Below are positions 63,307 to 64,000 of a DNA stretch of 64,000 nucleotides, one piece after another (the first letter of the stretch is position 1; each line of letters begins with the position of its first letter). The notes under the pieces were generated by a model. The model made no database searches. It was not told the origin of the DNA and was given only the letters and a program-made list of their open reading frames with translations. This stretch comes from Psychroflexus torquis ATCC 700755 (GTDB taxonomy: Bacteria; Bacteroidota; Bacteroidia; Flavobacteriales; Flavobacteriaceae): positions 2,604,001 through 2,668,000 of the forward strand of contig NC_018721.1 of assembly GCF_000153485.2 (NCBI RefSeq), written 5' to 3'. The position numbers were made by a program, and so were the translations under genes.

Positions 63307-64000
63307 ATGGATACATTTTTTATAAAAGCAATACAACTCTTATTGAGTTTATCTATACTTATAGTACTTCACGAACTTGGTCATTTTATACCCGCCAAGT
63401 TGTTTAAAACTCGAGTAGAGAAATTCTATCTCTTTTTTGATGTTAAATTTTCGCTCTTCAAAAAGAAAATAGGGGATACGGTGTATGGAATCGGTTGGTT
63501 GCCACTAGGAGGATATGTCAAGATTTCTGGGATGATCGACGAAAGCATGGATAAAGAACAAATGTCCAAACCGCCAGAGCCGTGGGAGTTTAGAAGTAAG
63601 CCTACATGGCAACGTCTTATTATTATGCTAGGTGGTGTAACGGTGAATATTGTCCTTGGCTTTCTTATTTATATGATGGTCTTATTCGTTTGGGGCGAAG
63701 ATTACCTAGACCCAAAAGTATTTGATGATGGTCTGGAAAGTGCCGAGTTGATGAAAGACTATGGTTTTTTGGATGGCGATAAAATCTTGAATGTTGACGG
63801 GAAACCTCTGCAAAGTCAAATAGATATTAATAGACACCTTTTGTTGCGGGATGTGAATGATATTGAGGTGCAACATGCCAATGGAGCAATAGAGAGCCTC
63901 TCTATGCCAGAAGACATAGGGCAGCAGTTATTTCAATCTGGAAATTTTCAGCCTTTTTCTCCTGTTAGGAAACCCGTTATAGATAGTGTAATTCCCGATT
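63307..64000 (+). CDS. rseP: RseP-like site-2 protease (5' part)
   Basis: 231 residues before the window edge. M50 zinc site H22-ELG-H26 in VLHELGHFIPAK lies in the first membrane helix. GWLPLGGYVKISGMIDESMD is the family loop; a second helix (GVTVNIVLGFLIYMMVLFV) and a PDZ domain (KDYGFLDGDKILNVDGKPL) follow. Cleaves membrane-bound anti-sigma factors or signal peptides. Missing the C-terminus only because the window ends. Confidence 0.9.
   Translation, partial: MDTFFIKAIQLLLSLSILIVLHELGHFIPAKLFKTRVEKFYLFFDVKFSLFKKKIGDTVYGIGWLPLGGYVKISGMIDESMDKEQMSKPPEPWEFRSKPTWQRLIIMLGGVTVNIVLGFLIYMMVLFVWGEDYLDPKVFDDGLESAELMKDYGFLDGDKILNVDGKPLQSQIDINRHLLLRDVNDIEVQHANGAIESLSMPEDIGQQLFQSGNFQPFSPVRKPVIDSVIPD

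Overview
The window is AT-rich DNA from a marine member of the Flavobacteriaceae (Bacteroidota), plausibly a Psychroflexus-like species. Support: Bacteroidota-type promoters (TTG, about 18-21 bp, TAnnTTTG), mevalonate-pathway genes (mvaD, mevalonate kinase), several small DUF6090-type membrane genes, BlaI/BlaR1 and ExbB/ExbD operons of the usual flavobacterial layout, and a type VI-B CRISPR system. The species name is an inference.

Layout. 1-3.3 kb: a partial SnoaL-like gene, a secreted prolyl oligopeptidase and a lipoprotein. 3.4-10.4 kb: a CRISPR-Cas type VI-B island. A complete cas13b (1145 aa, both R-x4-H HEPN motifs) with an 11-spacer array is preceded by a second, wrecked copy of the same locus. 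That copy keeps only the last ~110 codons of cas13b, abutted by an IS1595-family element, plus its own leader and a 7-spacer array. The two arrays share leader, oldest spacer, degenerate terminal repeat and downstream flank, but differ in every other spacer. No cas1/cas2, csx27 or csx28 is visible.

10.4-20 kb: an unusual accessory region of two intact DUF6090 membrane genes, many DUF6090 5' fragments, and three clusters of a ~257-bp tandem repeat (about 14 copies). Each repeat carries four stem-loops, one resembling an intrinsic terminator. Between the clusters lie a putative ion channel with a large extracytoplasmic domain and a PagL-like lipid A deacylase. A 162-bp MITE-like family is scattered here and elsewhere in the window.

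20-64 kb: mostly ordinary chromosome. It holds a BlaI/BlaR1/TPR operon, PhzF-like isomerase, polyprenyl synthase, sucAB, a RES-Xre toxin-antitoxin pair between direct repeats of an aspartyl-protease gene, tatD, asparaginase, tRNA-Ser(GGA), an ExbB/ExbD operon, rpoN, an rluA-like gene, asnS, feoAB plus a small Cys-rich partner, a RimK ATP-grasp cluster with 5-formyl-THF cyclo-ligase, fbp, aspartate kinase, a glycosyltransferase cluster, a sigma factor with an in-frame amber codon next to its anti-sigma gene, tspO, mvaD/mvk/ubiA, sco1 and the start of rseP.

The most notable material is the duplicated VI-B locus with its record of spacer acquisition, and the structured-repeat/DUF6090 array beside it.
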